DNA from: a virus
Virus record (IMG/VR): IMGVR_UViG_3300020477_000072
Coordinates: 1 to 36,160 of that record
Length of the DNA: 36,160 nt
Reading direction: 5' to 3' (one strand)
Position numbers and translations under genes: made by a program. Below are positions 8,016-17,300 of this stretch, one piece after another (position 1 is the first letter of the stretch; each line of letters opens with the position of its first letter). The notes beneath the pieces were generated by a model. The model was not told the origin of the DNA, ran no database searches, and worked only from the letters and a program-made list of their open reading frames with translations.

Positions 8016-8258
8016 ATGGCATTTGTAGCGGCAGACTTGAAAAAGGTTGCAGGTGGAGCTGTAGGACTTTGGTACTATTCTTCAACTGACGCAATCGGTA
8101 CTATAGATGATGCAGACTATTTTCTTGGTGCAACCAACGAACTTAAAGTTAGCGATGTTATAATCGCTGTAGGTGCGACTGGTGGTACTAGAACAGTAGA
8201 TATGTTAGTGGTTCAAACCAATACTGGTTCGGCATTAACAACTGTATTAGGCACATAG
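8016..8258 (+). CDS. Putative head decoration / capsid-associated protein
   Basis: The 80-aa product (FVAADLKKVAGGAVGLWYYSS, then DAIGTIDDADYF and ELKVSDVIIAV) resembles small beta-rich proteins encoded just after the major capsid gene in many phages, often guessed to decorate capsids or form head fibres. It has an AGGAG site, lies 12 bases after the capsid gene and 15 bases before the start of a terminator hairpin, so it shares the capsid transcript. The decoration role is inferred from position and pattern. Confidence 0.6.
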   Translation: MAFVAADLKKVAGGAVGLWYYSSTDAIGTIDDADYFLGATNELKVSDVIIAVGATGGTRTVDMLVVQTNTGSALTTVLGT

Positions 8259-8273
8259 TAATAACTATAAGAT

Positions 8274-8304
8274 TGAGGGGCGGACTTGCGTTTGCCCCTC
8301 ATTT
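8274..8304 (+). terminator. Intrinsic terminator after capsid operon
   Basis: TGAGGGGC at 8274-8281 pairs perfectly with GCCCCTCA at 8294-8301, leaving a 12-base loop and followed by TTT. The GC-rich stem stands out in this AT-rich genome and lies between the decoration-like gene and the gp11-like gene, the place where T7 puts its late terminator. The U tract is short, so read-through into the tail genes is expected, which would set capsid transcripts above tail transcripts. Confidence 0.75.
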
Positions 8305-8320
8305 AAGATAAGAAGAAAAA

Positions 8321-8929
8321 ATGGCAGACAGTAAATTTGATATATGTAGTAAAGCATTAGTATTAGTAGGTGCGAATACAATCGCAAGTTTTACTGAAAG
8401 CACAACCGAATCAAAGGTTGCAAGTCAATTATACGAATCAACATTAGAGAATTTATTAACAAGATGCAGATGGAGATTTGCATCAAAACAAGCACAATTA
8501 AGTAAAAACACAACCAATCCTAACGCAAGATATGAATCATCTTATGCATTACCAACAGATGCATTTATTGTTCATACTGTAACAGTAGCAGATGATGTAA
8601 TTAAATATGATAGATATGGACAAAACATATTTACAAATACATCTTCAACTGATACAGTAATAGCGGATTATACCTTTCAACCATCCGAAAGCGATTTTCC
8701 TCCCTACTTTAAACAGACGCTAGTTTTCGAACTAGCGTCTTTGTTTGCTGGAGCAATAGCAAGAAACGATCAATTATCTGAACTGTATCACAAAAGAGCA
8801 GTAGCACAGATGGCGATAGCAAAAGCTACAGATTCCCAAGCACAAACAACTAGAAGACTTGATGTTGATAGATTTAGAAATGTTAGAAATGTAACAGCAT
8901 TAAATCGCATAGATGCTAAATCGCCATAG
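8321..8929 (+). CDS. Tail tubular protein A / adaptor (T7 gp11-like)
   Basis: The 202-aa product starts DSKFDICSKALVLVGANTI and has LENLLTRCRWRFASKQAQL, ALPTDAFIVHTV, FQPSESDFPPYFKQTLVFELA and a C-terminal helix, matching gp11-type adaptor proteins in length and motif order. It would form the dodecameric ring below the portal. The coding sequence contains an unusual perfect hairpin at 8711-8746, described separately. It is followed by the gp12-like nozzle gene after 10 bases. Confidence 0.9.
   Translation: MADSKFDICSKALVLVGANTIASFTESTTESKVASQLYESTLENLLTRCRWRFASKQAQLSKNTTNPNARYESSYALPTDAFIVHTVTVADDVIKYDRYGQNIFTNTSSTDTVIADYTFQPSESDFPPYFKQTLVFELASLFAGAIARNDQLSELYHKRAVAQMAIAKATDSQAQTTRRLDVDRFRNVRNVTALNRIDAKSP
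8711..8746 (+). other. Intragenic hairpin with UUCG tetraloop
   Basis: Within the gp11-like gene, AGACGCTAGTT at 8715-8725 pairs without mismatch with AACTAGCGTCT at 8730-8740 around a TTCG loop; AAAC at 8711-8714 can also pair with GTTT at 8743-8746 across a two-base TT bulge. The codons used here (ACG, CTA, GCG) are rarer in this genome than ACA, TTA and GCA, suggesting the RNA shape is selected. It looks like a bidirectional intrinsic terminator or an RNA processing/stability element. Confidence 0.8.
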
Positions 8930-8939
8930 GAAATGAACT

Positions 8940-11405
8940 ATGGCAAGACAAAGAGTACATCAATCTAGTTTCTTACGAGGAGAACTCGATCCCACAATTA
9001 TATCTCGTGTCGATGTTGCGGCATATGCACAAGGTTTAAAGAAAGCAAGAAATGTTATTCCTTTAAACCAAGGTGGAGTAGAGAGAAGAGGTGGAACTTT
9101 ATTTAGAGCAGACTTAGGTGGAGTAACTAGATTAGAAAGTTTTATATTTAACTCAACTCAAGAATATATCTTTGCTTTTCAAAGTACTATATTAAAAATC
9201 TATTCAACAGCAGGAGTATTAGTAGCAACATTTACTTCTTGTCCTTGGATTTCCGATGACTTGTATGAATTAAATTTTACACAACAAGGAGATACAATGA
9301 TTATTGTTCACGAAAATATTGTACCTCAAATTATTACAAGAATAGGATCAACTTCATTTACTAGAGTAGCATTTGGTTTTGAAATGAGTGTTAATGGAGA
9401 AAAAACATATCAACCTTATTTTAAATTTGCAGATGATAGTATTACATTAGATATTGATAGTACAACAAAAGGAACAACAGGAGTAACTTGTACAACATCA
9501 AGTGCATATTGGACAAGTGCTTATGTAGGTATGGTTATAAGATACCACGGAGCAGAATTAACAATTACAGGATATACTTCATCAACTGTAGTAACAGCTA
9601 CATTAAATGATGATGTGGAAATAGAATTAGATGATGATCCTCTTGCAAGTAAACAAGGATCAGGTTTAATAACAGTAACTCAAGTAGGACACGGATTTTC
9701 AACAGGAGCATCTGTAACTCTTTCAGGAGCAGAAGATATTTTTGATGCAGATGGAAATGGAATATCATCAGGAAACTTAAATGGAACATTTACTATAACA
9801 GTAGTTGATGACGATCATTGGCAATATACTGCTGGTTCAAGTGATACAGCTACTGAATCTGTAGATGGTGGTGGAGTAAGAGTTATTATTTCAGGACACC
9901 CTCCTACAAGAAATTGGGATGAACAAGTATTCTCAGCAGTTAATGGTTATCCAAAAACTGCAACATTTCACGAACAAAGATTATTTTTTGGTGGTGTTAC
10001 TGGTTTACCTGATGGAATACAAGGAAGTAAAGTAGCAGACTTCTATAACTTTGATGTTGGAGAAGCACAAGATTCTGATTCAGTACAAATACAAATAGCA
10101 TCAGACCAAATTAATGAGATTAGACATTTAGTATCAGGAAAATTATTACAGATATTAACAAGTACTTCTGAATTTTATTTAAAACCACAAGTATCAAAAC
10201 CAATTACACCTACTGATATACAAATTGTAAGACAAACAAGTTTAGGTTGCCAGTTAAAAGCTATGCCTAGATTGTTTGATGGTGCTACTATTTATGTACA
10301 GAATAATGGAAAAACTATAAGAGAATTTTACTTTAATGCAGGAACAGAAGAATTTACTTCTAACTCTATTAGTTTATTATCTAATCATTTAATATCAAAC
10401 CCACAAGATTCAGCGAAGATTACATCTCTCCCTAATCGAACAGAACAATTTTATTTTCTCGTTAATACAGATGGTACAATGGGGATATTTACATCACAAC
10501 GAGCAGAAAAAATTGCAGGATGGATGTTATGGTCCACAGATGGAACTATTCAATCTGTTGCTTGTACAACTAGCAATATCTATATTGCAGTAAAACGAAA
10601 CATTAATGGCTCAGATGTTTATTATCTTGAACAATTTGCATCTACAGCTTTTGATCTGCCAACAGATATGACTGTTACTAAAACTATTTCAGGAAGTTAT
10701 CAACCACACGGAACTCCCTTAGTAAACGGAGCATTTAGTAGTACTACTACATTTATTGTAGATGGTTTTACAAATGCTCCAAGTCAAGGAGAAACATTCC
10801 AATTTGGAGGAGCAGGAACAACTTATACAATTCAAAGTGCAACTGCTACTGGTAATAGTGGAGAATATACAATCGTTATAAATGCGGCAACATCACAATC
10901 AGATAACACAGCATTACAATTTGTTACATCTAAAGTATTCTCAGGATTAAATAGTAATCCTGATATGAGAGGTAAAAAAGTTTATCTAACTTCAGGTTCA
11001 ACTGAGGGTGGCAATATATATTATTATGGATCAGGAACTGTAGATTCAAATGGAGTAGTATCAAGCACAACAGCTACATCATCTGCTGATATAGGATTAG
11101 ATTATACAATTACTCTTCATACTTTACCAATAGATTCAACAATACAAAATGGACAACTTACTGGTTATCCTAGGAAAATTGCTAAAGCTGTTGTAGAACT
11201 ATCTTCAACATATAATATGAAAGTTAATACAAATGATGTTATTCTTACAGATACAACTTTAAATACATCAACTGGATTAACAAGCTATACAGGAAAAAAA
11301 GAAGTGTATTTTTTAGGATATAATTTAGAACCAAATTTAGAGATTACTCAATCAGCACCAGTACCTATGAGATTGCTGGGATTAACAACGGAGGTATATT
11401 ACTAA
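8940..11405 (+). CDS. Tail tubular protein B / nozzle (T7 gp12-like)
   Basis: The 821-aa product opens with QSSFLRGELDPTIISRVDV, AYAQGLKKARNVIPLNQGGV and ERRGGTLFRA, the hallmark of gp12-like nozzle proteins, and contains NWDEQVFSAVNGYPKTATFHEQRLFFGG, split here by context into the family's YP-x-x-x-x-FHEQRL core. Large central Thr/Ser/Gly-rich beta regions are expected for the nozzle. It closes the tail below the gp11 ring and carries the fibres. Its TAA overlaps the ATG of the gp14-like gene. Confidence 0.93.
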   Translation: MARQRVHQSSFLRGELDPTIISRVDVAAYAQGLKKARNVIPLNQGGVERRGGTLFRADLGGVTRLESFIFNSTQEYIFAFQSTILKIYSTAGVLVATFTSCPWISDDLYELNFTQQGDTMIIVHENIVPQIITRIGSTSFTRVAFGFEMSVNGEKTYQPYFKFADDSITLDIDSTTKGTTGVTCTTSSAYWTSAYVGMVIRYHGAELTITGYTSSTVVTATLNDDVEIELDDDPLASKQGSGLITVTQVGHGFSTGASVTLSGAEDIFDADGNGISSGNLNGTFTITVVDDDHWQYTAGSSDTATESVDGGGVRVIISGHPPTRNWDEQVFSAVNGYPKTATFHEQRLFFGGVTGLPDGIQGSKVADFYNFDVGEAQDSDSVQIQIASDQINEIRHLVSGKLLQILTSTSEFYLKPQVSKPITPTDIQIVRQTSLGCQLKAMPRLFDGATIYVQNNGKTIREFYFNAGTEEFTSNSISLLSNHLISNPQDSAKITSLPNRTEQFYFLVNTDGTMGIFTSQRAEKIAGWMLWSTDGTIQSVACTTSNIYIAVKRNINGSDVYYLEQFASTAFDLPTDMTVTKTISGSYQPHGTPLVNGAFSSTTTFIVDGFTNAPSQGETFQFGGAGTTYTIQSATATGNSGEYTIVINAATSQSDNTALQFVTSKVFSGLNSNPDMRGKKVYLTSGSTEGGNIYYYGSGTVDSNGVVSSTTATSSADIGLDYTITLHTLPIDSTIQNGQLTGYPRKIAKAVVELSSTYNMKVNTNDVILTDTTLNTSTGLTSYTGKKEVYFLGYNLEPNLEITQSAPVPMRLLGLTTEVYY

Positions 11406-11944
11406 TGTGTGTTCCAGCAGTTTTTACAGCGATGGGAGCAACTCAGGGAACTGCGGCAACTCTAGCGGCAGTTTCACAAGTAGGTCTTATTGTTGGTGGT
11501 ACAATGATGAGTGTCAATGCACAAAGACAAGCGGCGGCTTATCAACAAATGCAATATGCGGCTCAACAAAAAGCATATAAAGATCAAGCTGATGCGGCAG
11601 AACTTCAAACACTTATGGATGAGAATGATAGAAAAAGAAAATACTTAGCACAACTATCTCAGAATAGAGCATTACTATCTATCTCAGGTACTACAGTAGA
11701 TTCAGCATCAAATAGAGCATTCTTCGCCGCAGGTAAAGAAGTAGTTAAAAGAGATTTACAAAAAATTAAATTAATGGGTACAGAAAAAAGATTAGCGGCT
11801 TTATATGGAAAACAACAAGCTGGATTAGCAAGTTCAGCGGCTGGTTCATCTGCTAAAGCTGGTATCTATGCAACAGCAGGAAGAGGATTAATGTCTTCGT
11901 ATGGTTCAGTAAAAGAATTAAAACCTAAATGGTTTGAGGTATAA
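11405..11944 (+). CDS. Internal virion protein (T7 gp14-like)
   Basis: The 179-aa product has an N-terminal hydrophobic Ala/Gly/Val segment (residues about 10-37), then a long Ala/Gln-rich helix (AQRQAAAYQQMQYAAQQKAY) and the conserved-looking TLMDENDRKRKYLAQLSQNRALLSISGTT region. Size, composition and place between the nozzle and gp15-like genes fit gp14, which inserts into the outer membrane during DNA ejection. It begins with an ATG overlapping the previous stop (TAATG). Confidence 0.8.
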   Translation: MCVPAVFTAMGATQGTAATLAAVSQVGLIVGGTMMSVNAQRQAAAYQQMQYAAQQKAYKDQADAAELQTLMDENDRKRKYLAQLSQNRALLSISGTTVDSASNRAFFAAGKEVVKRDLQKIKLMGTEKRLAALYGKQQAGLASSAAGSSAKAGIYATAGRGLMSSYGSVKELKPKWFEV

Positions 11945-11947
11945 TAG

Positions 11948-14389
11948 ATGGCTAAATTAAAACAAGAAACAGATCAAATAAGATATTCAGAACAAATCGG
12001 TGTTAATCGAGGAGGAGGATTTGCAGTAGCGGCTCAATCATCTATGAATCAAGCTAATGCTTGGAATCAACTTGTTGGAGATTTTGCACAATTTACTTTA
12101 AAAGAAACACAAGACTGGGGAAAAAAACTAGGAGAGAAAACTGCAAAAGAATATGAGATAGGTACTAAAGAAGTAACATACCACGATCCTAAACAACCTA
12201 ATATTACATTAACACAACAAATACCAAGTAAAATACAAATACCCAAGTCTATTAATACAGCTAGTTCAATAGAAGCGTTTGAAAAACATATCTATAATAA
12301 ATATAAAAATGAAGTTCAGGCATCAATTAATGAGATTCTAAATGATGAAAGAGCATTAGCAGAAGAAAATAAAGCACCACCACAAGACTATGAAGCAATC
12401 ATTAATGCAAGATTAGAACCTTTATTAAATAATTTAGAACCAACATTTAAACAAGTTATAGAAACATATTCGAAAGACGCTGTATCAGCAAATACAAGAA
12501 TGGTGGCTAATAGTTATAATCGTCATCAAGAGATGATTAAAAGTGTAGAATATACTTCGAATCTTGAACGAGCAAAAAATGAATTAGATAAAGCACTTAT
12601 TTATGGAGATTCGACTATGATAAATAAAGCAGAATTTGAGATTAAAGATGTTATTAAAACAGCACAAGCTAATAATAATTATCAAGCATTAGGAAATGGT
12701 AAACAATTATTAGAAGATATTTCAACAAAAAAGAAAGTATTTGCATTATTTAACGGAATACATATTCAAGACTTTGATAATGCTACTCCTTTACAATTAA
12801 CAAATGCTATTGAAAATTATAAAAAAGTTGCAAGTCTATTAGCATATCAAGGACCAAAAGAAATTAATTTAACCCTTGCAGATGGTACAATGAAAAAAAT
12901 TACTATGAAGCAAGTTAATAATATTAAAGGTAATAATTTAAAAGTATTCGAAGATATAGGAACAGCATTATATAAACAAGCTAATGTAATGAATAGCATA
13001 TTAGGAAGTAAAGTAGATACTGCGGCACACTTCCAAGCATTCGATTATAATCTAAATAATGAGGGCAAAAATGCGATATTACCTGTAGGAGTAACTAGAG
13101 TTAAATGGGCAAAAGATATTTATTCTCCTCAAAATCTTTCAGTACATATAGCTAAATATAATTCATTATTAGATATATCTGAACATATTACTACACCTGA
13201 TGCACGATTTATCAAATGGGTTTTAACAGAACAACAAGTACTACCACCAAGTAAGTTACAAGAAATAACTACTGCATATACTTCAATGAACCAAGAGGCG
13301 ATCCAACACTTACGAGAAGAATCTTTAATAACTTTTATGATGGATTTTAATCATACTTTTTCCAAAGAAGTTAATGGAATGAATAAAGATTCAGCAGTAA
13401 GTTTAGATATAATGAGTACAGTAGGAATACCTAAAAATATTCAAAATAGAATGTTTGCTATTGAATCAAAATTAAGATTGGACCCTGATGATATAGCAGG
13501 TGCAATAGAAAGTACTAAATCATTTTATGATAAATTTGCTGATGGGGGTGCTTTTAGTACTTATGCTCAAGCATTGGCATTTGGATCAGGTAATAAAATT
13601 ACCAGTCCATCAGAAGTCAATAAATATATTAGTAAAAAAATCGTAGATTTATTAGATCAAAAACTTTTCGGAGAACCAACTATACCGCAATCTTTAGCAT
13701 TATCAGTTAAAAATGAAGTAAAAGAATATATAATGAATGGAGCAGTCATAACAGACTTAGCTGATTTAGATGGTCCAATTAAATCATCTATGCAAAAAGT
13801 TTTAAATGGAGAAACAGGATATGGATGGAGTAATTATACATATAGTCCATTTGTTAATTTTAAATATGATAAAGGAGATTATGTAAAGAAAAGACATTGG
13901 GTAAATCAACCATTAGAAAGATACGAATTACCAGAAACTAAAATTGAGAAAATAAATATCTTAGGAGTAGAGCAAGAACTAGAGGGGCATACAGTACAAG
14001 AAATGAATATAAACTGGATGTTACCACATATACAAAAATTAGTAAAATCATCTGCACAATATGACACTTTAAAACCTTTCTTAAAAAATTTTAAGACAGA
14101 CTTTGGAACTAAAATACAAGTAATGAGTACAGGAATTGGTATGAATCAATTTCCAAAATATAATTTAGTTGCAGTAAATGAAGATGGACAAATGAACTAT
14201 CTTACAGATCAGGGTGGATTGCCTATTTTATTTGATCCTTATCCTTTATATTTAGAAGAAAGTAAAAAAATAAATATTCAAGATACTGAGTTACATACAA
14301 GTTTAGACGACTATAGATTACAAAGAAAAAAAAATTTAAAAAATTATAAACCATACTCAATGGCTCAAATGTTTATGGACTTAGACTAA
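11948..14389 (+). CDS. Internal virion protein (T7 gp15-like)
   Basis: The 813-aa product is a large, mainly helical, hydrophilic protein with no membrane segment. The early GFAVAAQSSMNQANAWNQLVGDFAQF segment and position between gp14- and gp16-like genes identify it as the gp15-like ejectosome protein that crosses into the periplasm and helps build the DNA conduit. Its stop overlaps the next start. No enzymatic motif is seen. Confidence 0.82.
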   Translation: MAKLKQETDQIRYSEQIGVNRGGGFAVAAQSSMNQANAWNQLVGDFAQFTLKETQDWGKKLGEKTAKEYEIGTKEVTYHDPKQPNITLTQQIPSKIQIPKSINTASSIEAFEKHIYNKYKNEVQASINEILNDERALAEENKAPPQDYEAIINARLEPLLNNLEPTFKQVIETYSKDAVSANTRMVANSYNRHQEMIKSVEYTSNLERAKNELDKALIYGDSTMINKAEFEIKDVIKTAQANNNYQALGNGKQLLEDISTKKKVFALFNGIHIQDFDNATPLQLTNAIENYKKVASLLAYQGPKEINLTLADGTMKKITMKQVNNIKGNNLKVFEDIGTALYKQANVMNSILGSKVDTAAHFQAFDYNLNNEGKNAILPVGVTRVKWAKDIYSPQNLSVHIAKYNSLLDISEHITTPDARFIKWVLTEQQVLPPSKLQEITTAYTSMNQEAIQHLREESLITFMMDFNHTFSKEVNGMNKDSAVSLDIMSTVGIPKNIQNRMFAIESKLRLDPDDIAGAIESTKSFYDKFADGGAFSTYAQALAFGSGNKITSPSEVNKYISKKIVDLLDQKLFGEPTIPQSLALSVKNEVKEYIMNGAVITDLADLDGPIKSSMQKVLNGETGYGWSNYTYSPFVNFKYDKGDYVKKRHWVNQPLERYELPETKIEKINILGVEQELEGHTVQEMNINWMLPHIQKLVKSSAQYDTLKPFLKNFKTDFGTKIQVMSTGIGMNQFPKYNLVAVNEDGQMNYLTDQGGLPILFDPYPLYLEESKKINIQDTELHTSLDDYRLQRKKNLKNYKPYSMAQMFMDLD

Positions 14390-17300
14390 TGGCTGATCCA
14401 CATAATGAAAATAAACAAATCTTTAATCCTGATGCAAAAGAAACTGATCTAACAGTTTTTAAAAATATAGAATCAGCTTATTCTCCTCTTCCACCTAATT
14501 ATGGAAAATCAAATATCAAATATGATATGGGATTTGTATCTGATTCTATTGATGAATGGAACTTATACTGGATGGGGCAACTATGGAATCACCGTGATGG
14601 AACTTGGCAAGATAAAGGGGTTGATCCAAACTATGATCCATTTGCAAAAGACAATTTAGAGGGATATGAACAATATGCTAATAAGTTTACTGATGTAATT
14701 AATAAAGAACATCACGACTTCTTAAAAGAAAATATAGATAAGAATTTAGATCGAAGAACAAGATTAGAAGCAAGTGAGAGAGGTATATTACCAGCATTAG
14801 TAGCTGGAGTATTTGATCCTGTTAATTGGATTCCTATTCCATTTGCGGCAGGTATAGGATTTGGTTCAAGATTTTTAAAAGGTGGTTTAATTGCCTCAGG
14901 ATTAGTAGGTGCTACAGAACCTATTAGAAGAACATTAGATCGGACATCTACAAATGAAGAAACATTTGCATATATAGCTGGATCATTTTTTCTTGGAGGT
15001 ATTTTAAGTGGAACATTTGGTAGAAGAATTGCACAAGAAACAATTAGAAGTAAAGGTGGAATAAATGGATTAGCAAAAACTTATTTCAAAGCACATCATA
15101 AAACTGAGGGGAAACCTGATTTTGAAGTAGATGGTTTTGATTGGAAGATAGGAGAAGATGCTTACAATGCAGTAGTAGTTAATGGTAATACTAATAGATT
15201 TGTAGGAAAAAAATATCAACCAGTATGGATGGATGTTATTAAACCATCAACAGTTAAAGTAGTAACAGAATCAGACATTATTAATATCGATAAACAAATT
15301 ACAGATATACAAGACAAGATAGTTAAAGGTGGATTTAAAATTAAACCTGAAGCAAAAACAAAACTACAAAATAAAATTGCAGAATTAGAACAAAAGAAAG
15401 CAGAACTTAAACCTAAAATTGGAGCAGAAGTTTTAACTAAATATAAAATGTATTTAGATGAGGGGCATTTAAGAAATTTATATGAACAAGCTAAAATTCA
15501 TCCTGAAGTTTTTGGAGCAAGTCCAATGAAAAAAGATATATTCAAATCGGCTGATGATTTTATAACATTTATGATGAAAAAAGAAGTATATAAAAAAATA
15601 GGTTACTTTAAAAAACGAGTAGATGAAACACCAGTAGATGCTGAGAATAGACTAAATGCTATGGTGTATGATGACTTATTAAAAACAGCAAAAATCGACC
15701 AAAGTACAGATACTAATAAATATTTAGAATGGGTAGAAGCGTGGTCTAATTATGGTGCGGCGGCAAAACTTTCAAGACAACTTAAGGACCCTTGGTTTGT
15801 GAGAAGAATGCACGAAATTTCAGGAGATTATGGAACTGCAACATATGGTAATAAATATGATGTAGCAACTATGCCATCAGCATATATGGAATCAAGTACA
15901 AAATGGTTTAGTCTATATAGAAATACTATTCACGGAATCAAAGATGATTTTAATGAATACAGATCAGGTAATGCAAATTCTGATAGAGTATTAGATATGA
16001 ACCTTTCTAAAGGAATTATCCAAACACAAGATGCTATGGATTATGCAATTACAAAAATGAATGGCAGAAATGATAATGTTAATCCAGTTAAAATGACTTG
16101 GAATGAATATAGTAGTAAAACATTTCACGCAGTAGTAGATGAAAAAGTTTATGGAGATTCAGCATTACCTCCAATGATAAGAAAATCAGCAGATAGAGTT
16201 AGAAAAATGATGAAGACAATGGGAGATGATGCAGAAGAATTAAAAATGTTTACATCTCAAGGTGCATATAAACAATTAATGGAAAAAAGATTAGGTCGTA
16301 TAGAAGAATTAGAAGCATTACTTGGAAAAACATCAGATGATATTGGAATTGCTATTAACAACTTTAATAAGTTAGAAAAATTTGTAGCAAGAATTAGAAA
16401 AACTAATCCAGACAAAACAATAGAAAATCAATATTTTAAAAAAGGTAAAGATTTTGATCTCGATAGAGGAACAGCACGATATATTAACAAACATTATAAA
16501 GAATTACCTGAAGAGTTAGATAGATTTTTAATGGAACAAAATGTTAAGGATTTAGAAACAGGAGAAATTCTAACTGCTGGAGTAGAAATTAGAGGAGGAC
16601 ATATCGGACAATTAAGAAGATTGTCGGAAGAACAAACATTTCCAGAATTCGTTACAGATACAAAGGCATTAAACAAATGGCAAATAGCACGATATAAAAA
16701 GATGCTAGATAAAGAAAATAATAGATATAAAGAAATTAAAAAAGAATTAGAAGATTATAATTTAGATAGTATCTCTCCACCCAACGAAACTAAAAATACA
16801 TATTTAACTAGAATGTGGAGATTAGAAAAGATTGAACAAAATCCTGAAAAATTAAAAGCTATATTACATAAACATTTTACAGCTCATCCTCTTAGATTAA
16901 GAAAAAATAAAAAGAATGCCTTAACAGGAGAACGACAAATTGAATATATATCAACTGATCCTGATAAAGTACAAGCAAGAGTAGATGATGCATTTGAAAC
17001 AATAACAGAACAAGCAAGATTAATGGATGCCGAGGGTTTTGCAGGTTTCCATAGAGGAAGAGCAGGAGCAAAACCTTTAATGACAAGAAAAATAGATATT
17101 CCTAATCGAGAGGTAATGGAGTTTATTGAAACAGATGTAGAGTATGTGTTGCGTCAATATTATTTAAGAATGGGTCCATCTATAGAACTAGCAAGAAATT
17201 TTGGAGATAAAAATTTAGAAAGTTTTATGCATCAAGCTGAAATGAGATTAGTCCGTAAACATTTAAAAAAAGAAGCAGATAATAATATGGTTGATAGAAT

